From Sulfuricella sp. (GTDB lineage Bacteria; Pseudomonadota; Gammaproteobacteria; Burkholderiales; Sulfuricellaceae): a stretch of DNA of 6,321 bases. The stretch spans positions 1 through 6,321 of the forward strand of contig JAIOJM010000221.1 in NCBI GenBank assembly GCA_019911785.1. The letters are read 5' to 3'. Shown here piece by piece: positions 1 through 5,508 of this stretch. The position numbers and the translations under genes are program-made. The stretch's first letter is position 1, and each line of letters opens with the position of its first letter. The notes below the pieces were generated by a model. That model saw only the letters and a list, made by a program, of their open reading frames with translations. It was not told the DNA's origin and ran no database searches.

Positions 1-404
1 GCCTCGCCCGAACCTGGCGTTTTGATGTCCAGTATCCTGGAAACACGGGGATCAACCCTGGAAATATCCATCGCCCCCCCGGTTTCCAGCGAAACCGAAT
101 AGCCCGCGTCGCAAAGCTGCTGCAACAACAACAGGCAATTCTTCTGGGCCAGCGGTTCGCCGCCGGTCACGGTGACGTAGCGGGGGTGAAATTGCGCCAC
201 CCTGTCGAGGATTTCCGGCAGCGTCAGGGTTTCCCCTTCCTGAAAAGCGTAAGAGGTATCGCAGTAGGTGCAACGTAGCGGGCAGCCAGTCAGGCGGATG
301 AATACGGTAGGCAGTCCGGCGCGGCTGGTTTCGCCTTGAAGAGAATAGAAGATCTCATTGATCCGCAGACTGGGCTGCGGTGCTGCGTTATTTGGTACTG
401 GCAA
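1..404 (-). CDS. queE: 7-carboxy-7-deazaguanine synthase QueE (3' end cut off by the window edge)
   Basis: Radical-SAM enzyme that converts 6-carboxytetrahydropterin to 7-carboxy-7-deazaguanine, the ring-contraction step toward preQ0 and queuosine, in the cytoplasm. The reading frame runs open off the left edge, leaving about 134 N-terminal residues visible of a family length near 210-220. Counting from the TTG at 404, an NEIFYSLQGET block (about residues 16-26) precedes the 4Fe-4S cluster motif CPLRCTYC, with Cys41, Cys45 and Cys48 in CX3CX2C spacing. The SAM-binding TGGEPL motif follows at about residues 84-89, then LETGG. The start is uncertain. No ATG lies between the cpoB stop and the conserved block, so translation must begin inside cpoB, either at the TTG at 404 (17-nt overlap, with a weak GAAGAAG upstream) or at an in-frame ATG at 431. 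The family call is secure. Queuosine genes commonly follow pal-cpoB in Proteobacteria, and queC may lie just beyond the edge, which is inference. Confidence 0.93.
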   Translation of the reverse strand, partial: MPVPNNAAPQPSLRINEIFYSLQGETSRAGLPTVFIRLTGCPLRCTYCDTSYAFQEGETLTLPEILDRVAQFHPRYVTVTGGEPLAQKNCLLLLQQLCDAGYSVSLETGGAMDISRVDPRVSRILDIKTPGSGE

Positions 405-1173
405 GACGCTTCTTCGCCAGTTCAGCGGCATTGCTGAGAGGATATTTGTCGACGATGTTCTTGAGCGTCTTTTTCGCCGCCGATGCATCGCCCATGCCCT
501 GCTGGCAGCTGGCGATATTCAGCAGGGCATCCGGCACCTTGGCGCTATCCGGATACTGGCTGACCAGTTTCTGTTGATTGGCGATCGCATTCTTGTAATC
601 GCGCAGGTTGAAGTAGGAGTTGCCGATCCAGTAGTAGGCGCTGGGGGCAAGCTGACTGTTGGGATGCGCACCGACGAAGCCCTGAAAGCCGTCGATGGCC
701 CCTTGATAATTACCCGACTTGAACAAGCCCAAGGCGGCATCATACGCTTTGGATTCATCGGCGACGACCGCGCCAACCGGGGTCTGATCGGAGGAAGCCG
801 GCTTGGCGGAATCCGCCTGGCCCGGCGTATCCGCGGCAACTACGCCGACATTCTCCAGCTTGCGCAGGCGGCTATCGAGATCGACATAAAGATCGCGCTG
901 GCGCTTTTGCGTGGTTTCAATGTCGTGGGCATGCACCTCGATCTGCCCGCGCAATGTGGCCAATTCGGACTTGAGCGCGTCCAGCTGGGACAGCACGCTC
1001 ACCCCCTGAGAGCGCGCCGTGTTTTCCATTTGCGCGACGCGCTCTTCCATTCCCTGAATTTGCTGCTTCAGCACCGTAATTTTCTGGTGGGCTTCGTCGT
1101 CCGAAAACAGACCCGCATTACTCAACGAGGCACACCCCAAAGACAAGGTCAGGAAAAGCGCTAGTCGCCGCAT
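388..1173 (-). CDS. cpoB: Cell division coordinator CpoB (YbgF), periplasmic TolA-binding TPR protein
   Basis: Periplasmic protein of 261 residues that binds TolA and, in E. coli, coordinates outer-membrane constriction with PBP1B-driven peptidoglycan synthesis at the septum. A signal peptide covers residues 1-20 (MRRLALFLTL core, probable signal peptidase I cut after SNA). Residues about 27-107 form a charged heptad-rich coiled coil, the trimerisation region of the family. A low-complexity Ala/Ser/Pro linker follows at 108-138, then three tetratricopeptide repeats at about 141-174, 178-211 and 215-248, seen in AYDAALGLFKSGNYQGAI, YWIGNSYFNLRDYKNAI and ALLNIASCQQGMGD. The length matches the family (about 250-265). 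The ATG lies 3 nt after the pal stop, with a GGGCGAG stretch inside the end of pal as a plausible weak ribosome site, so the two are co-transcribed. A Cys at residue 14 follows LSLG but the -3 position is Ser, so I do not read it as a lipoprotein. Confidence 0.95.
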   Translation of the reverse strand: MRRLALFLTLSLGCASLSNAGLFSDDEAHQKITVLKQQIQGMEERVAQMENTARSQGVSVLSQLDALKSELATLRGQIEVHAHDIETTQKRQRDLYVDLDSRLRKLENVGVVAADTPGQADSAKPASSDQTPVGAVVADESKAYDAALGLFKSGNYQGAIDGFQGFVGAHPNSQLAPSAYYWIGNSYFNLRDYKNAIANQQKLVSQYPDSAKVPDALLNIASCQQGMGDASAAKKTLKNIVDKYPLSNAAELAKKRLASTK

Positions 1174-1176
1174 GGA

Positions 1177-1695
1177 TTACTCGCCCTGGTAAACGATATC
1201 GGAGCGGCGGTTTTCCTTCCAGCAGGATTCGTCATTGCAGGTTGCGCGGGGTTTTTCCTCGCCGAAGCTGACAGTCTCGATCTGGCTGTTAGGCACGCCG
1301 TACACGTTCATCATGCTCTTCACGCTGTCGGCACGACGGTTGCCCAGGGCGATGTTGTACTCGCGGCTGCCGCGCTCGTCGGTGTTGCCCTGCACGGTCA
1401 CCTTGGCATCCTTGTGGCTGGTCAGGTACTTGGAGTGAGCTTCAACCATCGGCTTGTACTCAGCCTTCACGTCCGACTTGTCCAAATCATAATAAACGCT
1501 GCGCTTGGAAAGAATGTTGCTGGGGTCTTTCAGGGGATTGGCCGTCACCGACTGCTGACCCGCAGGCTTGGCATCCGCACCAGCCTGAATCGCCGTTCTG
1601 TCCTCGACCGCCGCCTTGGGCTGGTCCTTCACGTCCTGGCCGGCGCAACCCGCCAGCAGGCTAACCAACAATGTGCTGAACAATACTTTTTTCAT
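1177..1695 (-). CDS. pal: Peptidoglycan-associated lipoprotein Pal
   Basis: Outer-membrane lipoprotein of 172 residues that anchors the outer membrane to peptidoglycan and is the terminal partner of TolB in the Tol-Pal machine. The signal peptide ends in a clear lipobox, LLAGC, with lipidated Cys17. Ala at +2 agrees with sorting to the outer membrane. A flexible Ala/Lys/Gln-rich tether spans about 18-58 and an OmpA-like domain runs from about 62 to the end. Peptidoglycan-contacting residues are recognisable: TDERGS (105-110, Asp at 106), the LGNRRA stretch (117-122) and NRRSDIVY (162-169). The E. coli GHAD sequence is GNTD here. Two cysteines, 153 and 158 (CNDESC), bracket a loop where many Pal proteins have GHDE. 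The start is supported by GGGAG five bases upstream of the ATG. The gap to tolB is 27 nt and no terminator is seen, so pal is read with tolB. Confidence 0.97.
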   Translation of the reverse strand: MKKVLFSTLLVSLLAGCAGQDVKDQPKAAVEDRTAIQAGADAKPAGQQSVTANPLKDPSNILSKRSVYYDLDKSDVKAEYKPMVEAHSKYLTSHKDAKVTVQGNTDERGSREYNIALGNRRADSVKSMMNVYGVPNSQIETVSFGEEKPRATCNDESCWKENRRSDIVYQGE

Positions 1696-1700
1696 TATTA

Positions 1701-1705
1701 CTCCC
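1701..1705 (-). promoter_or_regulatory. Ribosome binding site of pal
   Basis: The coding strand reads CAGGGAGTAATAATG. GGGAG sits five bases before the ATG in the AT-rich 27-nt tolB-pal spacer. It is the strongest Shine-Dalgarno sequence in the tolB-pal-cpoB half and fits the high output needed for an abundant lipoprotein (inference). Confidence 0.75.
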
Positions 1706-1722
1706 TGATTAAATTAAACTTA

Positions 1723-3012
1723 TTACTTTATCAACAGCGGCCCCCACTCGGGCTCACGCACGTCTCCGGTCTGGGTAGACAGCCGTTGCTTCACCCGACC
1801 ATCGCTCGAAACCGCGGCCAGGACTCCCCGCCCTCCAATTTCAGTGGCGTATAGTAGCATTTTGCCGTTAGGCGCGAAACTGGGGGATTCGTCCATGCGC
1901 GTATCCGTCAGCAACTGCATCTGGCCCGACGCCAGGTCCTGCAGAGCGACATGAAAGGAAGAACCACTGACGCGCTGGATAAAGGTGAAGCTCTTGCCGT
2001 CCGGGCTGAAGTGGGGAGAGACGTTGTAATTGCCCTCGAAAGTCAGGCGCTGCGCACCGCTGCCGCTAACCGACATGCGGTAGATCTGCGGGCTGCCGCC
2101 CCGGTCCGAAGTGAATATGATAGAGGTGCCGTCCGGCGAAAAGGACGGCTCGGTATCGATGCCCGAGCTGTAGCCCAGGCGTTTCACACCGCTGCCGTCG
2201 GCGTTGATCAGATAAATCTGCGAACTGCCATCCTTGGTCAGCACGATGGCCAGCTGCTTGCCGTCCGGCGACCAGGACGGCGAACTGTTGTTGCCCTTGA
2301 ACTGGGCCAGCACCTGGCGCTGGCCGCTGACCAGCGATTGAACGTAAATGATCGGCTTTTTCCGCTCGAACGAAACATAAGCCAGCTTGGTACCGTCCGG
2401 CGACCAGGCCGGGGAAATGATCGGCTCGCTGGAAGCCAGTACCGTCTGAGCGCCGTAGCCGTCCGCATCCGCCACCTGCAGTTCGTAGCGCGTGCCGCTC
2501 TTGACGATGTAGGCGATGCGGGTGCTGAACACGCCGACATCGCCGGTGAGTTTCTCGTAGATCAGATCGGCGATTTTGTGCGCCGTGGCGCGCGTCTGGG
2601 CGCGATCGATCACATAGCTGTAAGCGTCGAGCTGCACCTGCTTCACCGCATCGAGCAGGCGGAAGCGCACCTCCAGCTTGCCGTCGGGTCGCGCCAACAC
2701 GCTGCCGATCGCCAGTGCGTCGGCACCGCGCGCGCGCCAGTCCGGGTAATTCACCTCGGCCGGTTCGTGCGGCTCGGGCTTCACCCCGGCGGGGTCGACG
2801 ATCTTGAACAGGCCGCTGCGCTGCAGATCCGCGGCAATCACGGCGGTAATACCCTGCGGCAGAACGCTTTCTCCGGCAAAGGGCACGACCGCAATCGGTA
2901 TCTGGTTGGCGCCGCTGCCGACGATTTCGATGGTAAGGGCCGCATGGGCTGCTGAAATCGGGAAACCCGCCAGTAAAATAAGTGCCGCCGCCAACTTGTT
3001 CAGAAATTTCAT
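1723..3012 (-). CDS. tolB: Tol-Pal system beta-propeller protein TolB
   Basis: Periplasmic protein of 429 residues that links TolA to Pal and, in known systems, controls release of Pal from peptidoglycan. The signal peptide is residues 1-24, with a probable cut after AHA. The mature N-terminus (ALTIEIVGSG) corresponds to the segment that contacts TolA in E. coli. An alpha/beta N-terminal domain covers about 35-160, including IPIAVVPF and the DLQRSGLF block. The C-terminal six-bladed propeller carries the motif PxxSPDG or its variants at residues 201, 245, 289, 333, 377 and 421, exactly 44 residues apart; the last two are degenerate (PSFAPNG, PEWGP). Length matches the family (about 430). The ATG is preceded by GGGAG at the long spacing of 12 nt, with a weaker TGGA at 4 nt, so initiation strength is hard to judge. 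It is the first gene after the 222-bp gap that follows tolA; no convincing promoter was found there, although E. coli has one before tolB. Confidence 0.97.
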   Translation of the reverse strand: MKFLNKLAAALILLAGFPISAAHAALTIEIVGSGANQIPIAVVPFAGESVLPQGITAVIAADLQRSGLFKIVDPAGVKPEPHEPAEVNYPDWRARGADALAIGSVLARPDGKLEVRFRLLDAVKQVQLDAYSYVIDRAQTRATAHKIADLIYEKLTGDVGVFSTRIAYIVKSGTRYELQVADADGYGAQTVLASSEPIISPAWSPDGTKLAYVSFERKKPIIYVQSLVSGQRQVLAQFKGNNSSPSWSPDGKQLAIVLTKDGSSQIYLINADGSGVKRLGYSSGIDTEPSFSPDGTSIIFTSDRGGSPQIYRMSVSGSGAQRLTFEGNYNVSPHFSPDGKSFTFIQRVSGSSFHVALQDLASGQMQLLTDTRMDESPSFAPNGKMLLYATEIGGRGVLAAVSSDGRVKQRLSTQTGDVREPEWGPLLIK

Positions 3013-3024
3013 TTTTTCCAGGTG

Positions 3025-3029
3025 CTCCC
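3025..3029 (-). promoter_or_regulatory. Distant ribosome binding site of tolB
   Basis: The coding strand reads AAGGGAG, then CACCTGGAAAAA, then ATG. The GGGAG core is 12 nt from the start codon, longer than the usual 5-9. The TGGA closer in (4 nt) is a poor alternative. No in-frame ATG, GTG or TTG lies between the purine block and the ATG, so the ATG at 3012 remains the best start. Confidence 0.45.
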
Positions 3030-3038
3030 TTAAATTCT

Positions 3039-3228
3039 AAAAACGGCAATCAACCACGAATTACACGAATGTTCACGAATAACCAAAAGTAGGCGCCTCT
3101 AGACGACACGAATAGTTAGAACATAATCTCGCCTCACCAAACGGGCGAAATGACCAAGCATGGCTAATCCTCTGATTATTCGTGAACATTCGTGTTTAAT
3201 TCGTGTAAATTCGTGGTTAATCGTTTTT
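3039..3228. repeat. Imperfect inverted repeat element of about 190 bp between tolA and tolB
   Basis: This fills most of the 222-bp non-coding stretch 3013-3234. The left arm (about 3039-3082) and right arm (about 3176-3228) are reverse complements. The inner 20 bp match perfectly (ACACGAATGTTCACGAATAA at 3063-3082 against 3176-3195). Next come 12 unpaired bases present only in the right arm (one extra unit), then AACCACGAATT (3052-3062 against 3208-3218) and AAAAACG (3039-3045 against 3222-3228). Both arms are iterations of ACGAAT at 9-11 bp spacing, three copies on the left and four on the right. The central 93 bp are unrelated to the arms apart from one further ACACGAAT at 3106-3113. Similar 'CCACGAATTACACGAAT' sequences are, to my recollection, scattered through many environmental proteobacterial genomes, which favours a dispersed repeat or MITE-like insertion. 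As RNA it would form a long hairpin between tolA and tolB. No target-site duplication and no transposase were seen. Confidence 0.8.
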
Positions 3229-3234
3229 CCAGAT

Positions 3235-4014
3235 TTATTCGTTCGGTCTAAATTTCAGCTTCAATTCCCTGAACCGCCCGACCAGCGCAGGGTCGGTCGG
3301 CAGGGGCAACGGCGAAGCCTTGCGTATGGCTCGCTCCACCGCGTTGTCGTATGCCGGGTTGCCGCTGCTGCGCGACAGCTTCACGTTCAGCACCTCGCCC
3401 GTCGGTATCAGGGAGACCTCGAACTCGGCCTGCGGGTTCCCCACCACGTCCGGCGGCATGATAATGAAACGCCGGATGTGGCTGCTGATCCGGCTTATCG
3501 CATCGTTCATCAGGCGCTGGGCCGCGGCTTGGGCCGCCATCTGCTGGCGCGCTGCCTCCGCCGCCCGCTGCTTGTTCAGTGCCTCCTGTTCAGCTTCCAG
3601 CCGGTCGCGCTGTTCCTTCAACACCTGATCTTTCAGTTTCTTCTCCGCTTCAGCTTTTTTCACCGCCTCGGCCTTTTTCTTCTCTTCTTCCTTGCGCTTC
3701 TTTTCCTTCTCTTTTTTCTTGTCCTTGAGTTCGATGTCGGCCTTGACCGGCTTGGGCTGCTCCAGCTTGGGTTCCGGTTTGGGAACCGGCTTGGGTTGGG
3801 GTTCAGGCTCCGGAAGAGGCGCAGGCTCCGGCTCGGGTTTTGGCGCCGGAGCGAGCGCTGGCAGGCTGCTCCAAAGCTCGGCCATCACCGGCGAAGCCTC
3901 CTTCGTCTGCCAGTTGACGCCGAACACCAGCACGGCGGCAAAGATCAGATGCACAGTGACAGCCAGCGCAAGCGCCCACTTCCTGCCCGGCTCCTTCCGT
4001 TCGGCTGGCGGCAT
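3235..4014 (-). CDS. tolA: Tol-Pal system protein TolA
   Basis: Inner-membrane anchored protein of 259 residues that stretches across the periplasm and transmits TolQR proton-motive energy to TolB/Pal. A positively charged N-terminus (ERKEPGRK) precedes one membrane helix at about 13-33. This helix contains His22, matching the TolQ-contacting histidine of E. coli TolA; the E. coli Ser18 position is Ala here. A proline-rich region (about 52-90, KPEPEPAP-like repeats) leads into a Lys/Glu/Ala-rich coiled coil (about 95-170). The C-terminal domain (about 172-259) has the TolA/TonB-C pattern, with FEVSLIPTGEVLNV, then SSGNPAYDNAVERAI and a conserved pair of prolines. It is much shorter than E. 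coli TolA (421 residues) because the coiled coil is short, a common state outside enterobacteria. The ATG shares its A with the tolR TGA (TGATG), with AGGGCGG upstream. The low-complexity middle is why the family call rests on the two ends and on gene order. Confidence 0.95.
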   Translation of the reverse strand: MPPAERKEPGRKWALALAVTVHLIFAAVLVFGVNWQTKEASPVMAELWSSLPALAPAPKPEPEPAPLPEPEPQPKPVPKPEPKLEQPKPVKADIELKDKKKEKEKKRKEEEKKKAEAVKKAEAEKKLKDQVLKEQRDRLEAEQEALNKQRAAEAARQQMAAQAAAQRLMNDAISRISSHIRRFIIMPPDVVGNPQAEFEVSLIPTGEVLNVKLSRSSGNPAYDNAVERAIRKASPLPLPTDPALVGRFRELKLKFRPNE

Positions 4015-4430
4015 CAGTCCGCCCTGGGCTTCGTAAGCAGCCCGACCTTCTTCACCTGCTGGAGCTGCAGCTCATCCATCACCTTCAGCACTTCCTCGTA
4101 GCGCACGCTTTTATCCGCCGAGATCACCACCGCCTGCTCGGGGTTGCGCTCCTGCTGGGCTTTCACGGCTTCAACCAGTTCTCCCCGGCTGATTTTTCGT
4201 TCCGTGCCGGATTTTTCCAAATCGCGCAAGTACAAACTCTTGTCCGCACGAATCTGTACCTCCAGCGGCGCCACCGGGGGCTTGAGCGCCTGTCCGACCG
4301 AGGGCAGCTCGATCTGCCCCGGATTGATCAGGGGTGCCGTGACCATGAAAATGATCAGCAGCACCAGCATCACGTCGATGTAAGGCACGACGTTGATCTG
4401 GTTCATAAAGCGGCGGGGGCGACGGCGCAT
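4014..4430 (-). CDS. tolR: Tol-Pal system protein TolR (ExbD family)
   Basis: Inner-membrane stator component of 138 residues that forms the proton channel with TolQ and energises TolA. A short basic cytoplasmic tail (MRRRPRRF) and the hallmark NQINVVPYIDVMLVLLIIFMV precede and form the single membrane helix (about 17-37). Asp19 is the conserved proton-carrying aspartate, equivalent to E. coli Asp23. The periplasmic ExbD-type domain runs to the end, with the ISADKSVRYEEVLKVMDEL block. I chose the ATG at 4430, which shares one base with the tolQ stop (TGATG), over the TTG one codon upstream. The same TGATG arrangement joins tolR to tolA. No clear Shine-Dalgarno lies at the right distance (the nearest, AAAGG, is about 14 bases away), so expression probably depends on ribosomes finishing tolQ. 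Confidence 0.97.
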   Translation of the reverse strand: MRRRPRRFMNQINVVPYIDVMLVLLIIFMVTAPLINPGQIELPSVGQALKPPVAPLEVQIRADKSLYLRDLEKSGTERKISRGELVEAVKAQQERNPEQAVVISADKSVRYEEVLKVMDELQLQQVKKVGLLTKPRAD

Positions 4431-5110
4431 CAAGGGTTGGGCTGCCTTTGCAGGATATTGGAGAACTCCTCCATGAAGCTGTCGTAGCGGGTCGCCAGCC
4501 GATCCACGTCATGAGAATAACTATTGTAGGCGAGCACCGCCGGAATCGCCGCGAACAGGCCCATCGCGGTGGCGATCAGCGCCTCCGCGATGCCCGGCGC
4601 AACGTGCGCCAGGGTCGCCTGCACCACGTTGGAGAGGCCGCGGAAGGCATTCATGATGCCCCACACCGTGCCGAACAGCCCGACATAGGGGCTGACCGAA
4701 CCGACCGAGGCGAGGAAGGCGAGGTGCCGTTCCAGCGCATCCAGCTCGCGCTGGCAGGCCGCGCGCATGGCGCGGCGCGTACCCTCCATGACGACGCCGA
4801 TGTCCATCCGCCCCTGGCGCTTGAGCTTGAGAAATTCCCGGTAGCCCGCCTCGAAGATTTTCTCCATGCCCACTACCGGCGCCCGGCCGGAATTGCTGCG
4901 CTGATAGAGGTTGTTGATGTCCACCCCGCTCCAGAAATCGTTCTCGAAATTATCCGCCTCGCGGATTGCGGCGCGAATGGCGAACATCTTGCCGAAAATG
5001 AAATACCAGGATAAGCCCGAAGCCAGCAGCAGGATCAGCAGAACCAGCTGCACCACGATGCTGGCGTTGGTGATCAGGCTCAAAAAAGACAGGTCTTGCG
5101 TAACGTTCAC
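4430..5110 (-). CDS. tolQ: Tol-Pal system protein TolQ (ExbB/MotA family)
   Basis: Inner-membrane motor protein of 226 residues that forms the multimeric ring around TolR and contacts the TolA membrane helix. Three membrane helices are visible: about 16-39, about 132-153 (within SPYVGLFGTVWGIM) and about 170-195 (APGIAEALIATAMGLFAAIPAVLAYN). A cytoplasmic loop lies between the first two. Thr148 and Thr181 sit where E. coli Thr145 and Thr178 line the proton path. Length matches the family (about 225-230). The start codon is GTG, overlapping the ybgC stop by four bases (GTGA), with AAGGG five bases upstream (5116-5120), so both a good ribosome site and translational coupling support it. The 3' end shares one base with tolR. 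Confidence 0.97.
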   Translation of the reverse strand: MNVTQDLSFLSLITNASIVVQLVLLILLLASGLSWYFIFGKMFAIRAAIREADNFENDFWSGVDINNLYQRSNSGRAPVVGMEKIFEAGYREFLKLKRQGRMDIGVVMEGTRRAMRAACQRELDALERHLAFLASVGSVSPYVGLFGTVWGIMNAFRGLSNVVQATLAHVAPGIAEALIATAMGLFAAIPAVLAYNSYSHDVDRLATRYDSFMEEFSNILQRQPNP

Positions 5111-5508
5111 GATATCCCTTCAATTCGTTCTCTGACCGGGGCGGGAATCTGCACCGGCTTGAATGTTTGCCCATGGACGCAGACCACCTTGACGCGCGCC
5201 TTCACCAGCACGCCGTTTTCCGGATGCTCCGCCGTCTGGTCGAGCTCGATCCAGCTGCGGCCTGCCGCATGAAAACGCACCGTCACCGCCAGCAGGTCGT
5301 TGAACATCGCGGGGCGCAGGTATTCTATCTGCACGGTACGCACCACGAAAATTACGGAATGGTCACGCAGCAGTTCCGGCTGCTCGAAACCCTGGCCCCG
5401 CAGCCATTCGGTGCGGGCGCGCTCCATGAACTTGAGGTAATTGGCGTAATACACCACGCCGCCGGAATCGGTGTCCTCGTAATAGACGCGCACCGGCCAG
5501 CGGAACAT
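5107..5508 (-). CDS. ybgC: Hot-dog fold acyl-CoA thioesterase YbgC of the Tol-Pal cluster
   Basis: Cytoplasmic 4-hydroxybenzoyl-CoA thioesterase-family protein of 133 residues. E. coli and Helicobacter homologues hydrolyse acyl-CoA esters, and links to acyl carrier protein and phospholipid synthesis have been reported; its precise role with Tol-Pal is unsettled. The active-site block YYEDTDSGGVVYYANYLKF is present at about residues 9-27, with the catalytic aspartate at 14, followed by the ERART helix. The rest is a single hot-dog domain, including IEYLRPA and a beta-rich C-terminal half. Length fits the family (about 130-138). I chose the ATG at 5508. It shares one base with the ruvB stop (TGATG) and has GGGAG five bases upstream. 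The GTG at 5520, four codons earlier, lies on that ribosome site and has none of its own. It overlaps tolQ by four bases. Confidence 0.95.
   Translation of the reverse strand: MFRWPVRVYYEDTDSGGVVYYANYLKFMERARTEWLRGQGFEQPELLRDHSVIFVVRTVQIEYLRPAMFNDLLAVTVRFHAAGRSWIELDQTAEHPENGVLVKARVKVVCVHGQTFKPVQIPAPVRERIEGIS

Noticed and set aside
358..1164. Plus-strand open frame of 268 codons
   Set aside because: It lies wholly antisense to queE and cpoB, whose signal peptide, coiled coil and TPRs are clear. The frame has no recognisable domain and is explained by GC-rich codon use on the other strand.
1117..1173. Lipoprotein signal in CpoB (Cys14 after LSLG)
   Set aside because: The -3 position is Ser and the hydrophobic core before Cys14 is short. 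The SNA cut site at 20 fits signal peptidase I and the known soluble periplasmic family.
1696..1722. Terminator or regulatory RNA in the tolB-pal spacer
   Set aside because: Only 27 AT-rich bases with a ribosome site; no stem found.
1951..2955. Plus-strand open frame of 334 codons, and a minus-strand alternative frame at 2066-3049
   Set aside because: Both are shadows of tolB, which has all six propeller motifs. Their translations are Arg/Ala-rich with no motif.
3052..3218. CRISPR-like array from the repeated ACGAAT units
   Set aside because: Units are 6-8 bp with 9-11 bp periodicity and no unique spacers of suitable length, the two halves are in opposite orientation, and no cas gene is present.
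3176..3228. Intrinsic terminator after tolA
   Set aside because: The stem would be long and AT-rich, the loop about 93 nt, and no U-run follows on the coding strand, so it does not fit a Rho-independent terminator.
3013..3234. Sigma-70 promoter for tolB
   Set aside because: A TAGAAT near 3034-3039 resembles a -10 box but has no -35 at 16-18 bp and lies too close to the ribosome site. Other TTGGTx hexamers lack a spaced -10. A promoter may exist but the sequence does not support placing one.
3160..4101. Plus-strand open frame of 313 codons starting in the repeat element
   Set aside because: It is antisense to tolA. Its Phe/Leu-rich middle is the complement of the Lys/Glu codons, and its first residues come from the ATTCGT repeat.
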